Assembly: GCA_039821555.1 (NCBI GenBank)
Contig: JBCBNX010000013.1
Span: forward strand, 44,693 to 108,692
Length of the DNA: 64,000 nt
From: Bacteroidota bacterium
GTDB taxonomy: Bacteria > Bacteroidota > Rhodothermia > Rhodothermales > Rubricoccaceae
Direction: 5' to 3'
The position numbers and the translations under genes were made by a program. Under the pieces are notes generated by a model that was not told the origin of the DNA, searched no databases, and worked only from the letters and a program-made list of their open reading frames with translations. The number at the start of each line of letters is the position of its first letter. Positions within the stretch are counted from its first letter, which is position 1. Shown piece after piece: positions 60,778 to 64,000 of the stretch.

Positions 60778-61944
60778 ATGCGCTTGCTCGGTACCGCCGA
60801 CCTCCGCCTCGCCGCCGCCCGCCTCGTGCTCCGCCTTGCCCTCCTCGTCGCCCTCGTCCTGACGCTCCCGGCGTGCGCGCAGCACGACTTCTTCGTGCTC
60901 GGCTACCACCCCTACTGGATGGGCGACGCCTACGAGCACGCGCGCCTCGACGCGATCGACGAGCTGCTCTACTTCGAGCTTGCCATTGAGGCGAACGGCA
61001 CGTTTGCCAATACGCACGGCTGGGAGGACCGCGGCGTGCGCATGGTCGAGACGGCGCACCGCAGCGCCACCCGGGCCGCGCCGTCGCTGACGCTCTTCGA
61101 CGCGGCGGTCTTCACGAAGCTGTTCACGAATCCTGCGTCTGTCGAGCGGCTGCTCCAGGGCACCCTCGCCGCCGTCCGCGACGCCAACGCCGACGGCGTC
61201 CACCTCGACATCGAGCTCTTCGATCCGGTCCCGCCCGAGGCACGCGACGCCTACACGCGCTTCGTCGCCGACCTCAGCCGTACGCTCGGGACCGGCTACA
61301 CCGTCACCGTCTTCACGCTCGCCCTCGACCCCGCCGACGCCTACGACGAGGTTGGGCTCGCCGAGGCCGCCGACTACCTCGTCGTGCAGGGCTACGACCT
61401 CCACCACCAGCACGGCGACACCGCCGGGCCTATCTCCGCGCTGCGCGGCTGGGGCCGCCTCAACTGGCACGCCGTCCTCGACCGCTACGACCAGCTGCGC
61501 GTCCCGCGTCGCCAACTCGTGATGGCGGTGCCCTACTTCGGCTACGAGTGGCCCACCGTCACCGGCGAACCCGGAGCCGCCACGACCGGCCCTGGCGAGA
61601 TCGTCGCCTATGCACCGATCTCGGCCCGCGTACCGGAGATCCCGGGCTCGGCCGTCCAGCGCGCCGCCGCGTTCGGCATGCGCCGCGACCCCGTCAGCGG
61701 CTCGCCGTTCTACGCCTACCGTGACGCCGAGGGTCAGTGGCGGCAGGGGTGGTACGAGGACCTCGTGAGTCTCACCGAGAAGTTCGACTTCGTCAAGCGC
61801 AAGCAGCTCGGCGGCATCGCCGTCTTCCCGCTGGGCTACGACGGCGGCGAACTCACGGCGGCTGTCGTGGAGGCCTTCCCGTTGGCCCAGCGCACGCAGC
61901 TCCCACGTCCCGTAGGCGACGCCGTGGCGATCGCGCAGCCGTGA
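60778..61944 (+). CDS. Glycoside hydrolase family 18-like protein, exported
   Basis: A 388-aa protein with a long hydrophobic N-terminal segment (LVLRLALLVALVLTLPACAQ) that may end in a lipobox Cys. The TIM-barrel core has FFVLGYHPYWMGDAYEHARL, and the GH18 signature appears as ADGVHLDIELF (DGxxxDxE, with catalytic Glu). YLVVQGYDLHHQHGDTAGPI and LVMAVPYFGYEWPTVTG match later barrel strands. It may cleave chitin-like or peptidoglycan glycans, or bind them. The frame is open further upstream, but the ATG at 60778 opens the signal. Confidence 0.88.
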   Translation: MRLLGTADLRLAAARLVLRLALLVALVLTLPACAQHDFFVLGYHPYWMGDAYEHARLDAIDELLYFELAIEANGTFANTHGWEDRGVRMVETAHRSATRAAPSLTLFDAAVFTKLFTNPASVERLLQGTLAAVRDANADGVHLDIELFDPVPPEARDAYTRFVADLSRTLGTGYTVTVFTLALDPADAYDEVGLAEAADYLVVQGYDLHHQHGDTAGPISALRGWGRLNWHAVLDRYDQLRVPRRQLVMAVPYFGYEWPTVTGEPGAATTGPGEIVAYAPISARVPEIPGSAVQRAAAFGMRRDPVSGSPFYAYRDAEGQWRQGWYEDLVSLTEKFDFVKRKQLGGIAVFPLGYDGGELTAAVVEAFPLAQRTQLPRPVGDAVAIAQP

Positions 61945-62010
61945 CCGATCTGAACTTGTGGATGAGGTGGACGTTCTGAACGGGCCACCCTCACTCGCCG
62001 CCCGACAGCC

Positions 62011-62472
62011 GTGAAGCTCAACGATCTCATCCACCAAGCCCACTTCCGCACCCCCGCGCTGGAGACGCTGCTCAACGTCATGGTGACGCACAGCTACGTC
62101 CAGGGCGAGCTGCAGAGCGTGATGCAGCAGGAGGGCCTGACGCACGCGCAGTACAACGTCCTCCGCATCCTGCGCGGCGCCGAGACCGACCGCGTCCCGT
62201 GCGCCTACATCGGCGAACGGCTCCTCGACCGGACGCCCGACGTGACGCGCCTCCTCGCCCGCTTGGAGGCGAACGGCTACGTCAAGCGCCGCCGTGCTGA
62301 CTACGACCGCCGCGTCGTCGAGGTCGGCATCACTGACCTAGGCCGGGAGGTCCTCGGGCGCCTCGACGGCCCTGTGGACACGCGCATTTCTTCCCTCACG
62401 CAGCACCTCACGGAGGACGATCTCCACACGCTCTCGCACCTCCTCGAAAAGCTGCGCGCCGACCAGGTGTGA
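62011..62472 (+). CDS. MarR-family transcriptional regulator
   Basis: A 153-aa dimeric winged-helix regulator. QEGLTHAQYNVLRILRGAET is helix 3-4, CAYIGERLLDRTPDVTRLLA is the recognition region, and RLEANGYVKRRRADYDRRVV carries the wing with the DxR signature. ISSLTQHLTEDDLHTLSHLL is the dimer helix. Starts at GTG (VKLNDLIHQAHF). The ligand is unknown. The sirtuin gene is convergent with it. Confidence 0.93.
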   Translation: MKLNDLIHQAHFRTPALETLLNVMVTHSYVQGELQSVMQQEGLTHAQYNVLRILRGAETDRVPCAYIGERLLDRTPDVTRLLARLEANGYVKRRRADYDRRVVEVGITDLGREVLGRLDGPVDTRISSLTQHLTEDDLHTLSHLLEKLRADQV

Positions 62473-62481
62473 CGCACGCAG

Positions 62482-63351
62482 CTAGGCGAGCAGTCGGTTC
62501 GCGAGCGCGGGGAGTGTCGTCCCGAGCGGTGCATCCAGGGCGACGGTCGCATGCCGATGCCCGCGCGTGTCGCCGAGCGTGACGATGGCGACGGGCGTGT
62601 CCGCCTTGTCGGCTTGCCGCACGAAGCGGTAGCCGCTGTAGACCGCGAGGCTCGACCCGACGACGAGCAGCGCGTCGGCGTCCGCGACGAGGGCCTGCGC
62701 CTGCGCCACGCGAGGTTTCGGGACCGATTCGCCGAAGAAGACCACGTCCGGTTTGAGCGCGCCGTCACACACCGGACACGTCGGCGGGACGAAGCGCGCA
62801 ACGGCTTCGTCGGCTAGCTCGAAGTCGCCGTCGGGCGCGAGCAGGTCGGCGTCGAACGGTTCGAGGTGGCCCGGATTCACCTCGGCGATCCAGCCTTGCA
62901 CGTCGGTGCGCGGGTAGACGCGCTGGCAGGCGAGGCAGACCGCGTCCGCCAGCCGCCCGTGTAGATCTACGACGGGGGCATGCGAGTCGGTGCCTTCCAC
63001 CATGCGTGCGGCGCGGTCGAGGCCGTCGACGTTCTGCGTGATCGTGCCCGTGAGGCGGCCCGCCGCGTCGAGTTGTGCCAGCGCGCGGTGCCCGGCGTTG
63101 GGCTGCGCCTGCGCGACGCGCGGCCACCCCCGGCTCGCCCGCGCCCAGTAGCGCTGCCGGGCAGCAGCGCTCCGCACGAAGTCGTCGTACTGGATCGGGC
63201 TCCGCTTCCGGTGCCGCGTGCCGGGACCTCGGTAGTCCGGGATGCCCGAGTCCGTCGAGAGCCCCGCGCCGACGAGCACGGCGATGCGCCGGTCGCGGAG
63301 CAGGTCCACGAGTGCATCGAGGGTGGTGGCGGGTGCGGTCGTTGGGAGCAT
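62482..63351 (-). CDS. NAD-dependent protein deacetylase, Sir2 family
   Basis: A 289-aa sirtuin. RRIAVLVGAGLSTDSGIPDY is the NAD-binding start. TGTITQNVDGLDRAARM and VDLHGRLADAVCLACQRVYP contain the catalytic His and the first Cys pair (CLAC). The second zinc Cys pair is PPTCPVCDGALKPDVVFFGE. The end has ADALLVVGSSLAVYSGYRFV and TLGDTRGHRHATVALDAPLG. The single-domain layout and intact zinc site fit a metabolic deacylase rather than a defence-type SIR2 effector fused to other domains. Dispersed element copy C ends 18 nt upstream of its ATG. Confidence 0.95.
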   Translation of the reverse strand: MLPTTAPATTLDALVDLLRDRRIAVLVGAGLSTDSGIPDYRGPGTRHRKRSPIQYDDFVRSAAARQRYWARASRGWPRVAQAQPNAGHRALAQLDAAGRLTGTITQNVDGLDRAARMVEGTDSHAPVVDLHGRLADAVCLACQRVYPRTDVQGWIAEVNPGHLEPFDADLLAPDGDFELADEAVARFVPPTCPVCDGALKPDVVFFGESVPKPRVAQAQALVADADALLVVGSSLAVYSGYRFVRQADKADTPVAIVTLGDTRGHRHATVALDAPLGTTLPALANRLLA

Positions 63352-63369
63352 GCGAGATCGAGGTGGGGC

Positions 63370-64000
<631 letters not shown>

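Noticed and set aside
62482..63351. Sirtuin as a defence effector
   Set aside because: Single-domain enzyme with intact zinc Cys pairs and no Argonaute, TIR or other defence partner nearby; fits an ordinary deacylase.

Overview
The window is high-GC bacterial DNA, densely coding on both strands. Three traits point to the Rhodothermota/Bacteroidota side of the tree, near Salinibacter, Rhodothermus or Rubricoccus: secreted proteins ending in a 'YPNPF'-type type IX secretion sorting domain, a two-subunit KorAB ferredoxin oxidoreductase, and the housekeeping gene set. This placement is an inference from gene content. No rRNA or tRNA gene was seen.

Accessory region at the left (1362-8626, all on the minus strand). 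In transcription order it holds a WGR/HEAT-repeat protein, a winged-helix/SWIM zinc-finger protein that overlaps it by 11 nt, two tandem retron-type msr-msd non-coding RNA units, and a retron reverse transcriptase of the myxobacterial Mx162-like kind. The RT has YADD, NAxxH and VTG motifs. I read this as one retron system with two candidate protein partners. The two RNA units are offset by 250 bp. They share a near-identical msr. Their 76-bp msd hairpins have the same architecture but different stem sequences, and each unit has its own a1/a2 pair. I consider this the most interesting object in the window.

Housekeeping and physiology, left to right: partial cysS; amt and a TorF-like porin; mreD and dacB; glutamate dehydrogenase; TRAP permeases; rnhA and obgE; dprA; purU; a TonB-domain protein; a class V aminotransferase and rluD; korAB; an M19 dipeptidase; a PTS IIA protein; hisS; lgt; a three-gene polysaccharide initiation set; DUF202, GNAT and secreted proteins; a HerA-like ATPase; recN; gcvP; uvrC; a GH18-like protein; a MarR regulator; a sirtuin; and the 5' end of alaS.

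Other unusual items: a large secreted metalloprotease/VWA/T9SS protein split by two frameshifts, one in an A8 tract (20667-25380); a tandem family of four small secreted proteins of unknown function (30722-32649); a dispersed 90-132 bp intergenic element with terminal inverted repeats and internal hairpins, in three copies, each just upstream of a start codon (korB, uvrC, sirtuin); a basic Pro/Lys-rich N-terminal tail on KorB; and heptad amplification in a DUF202 protein.
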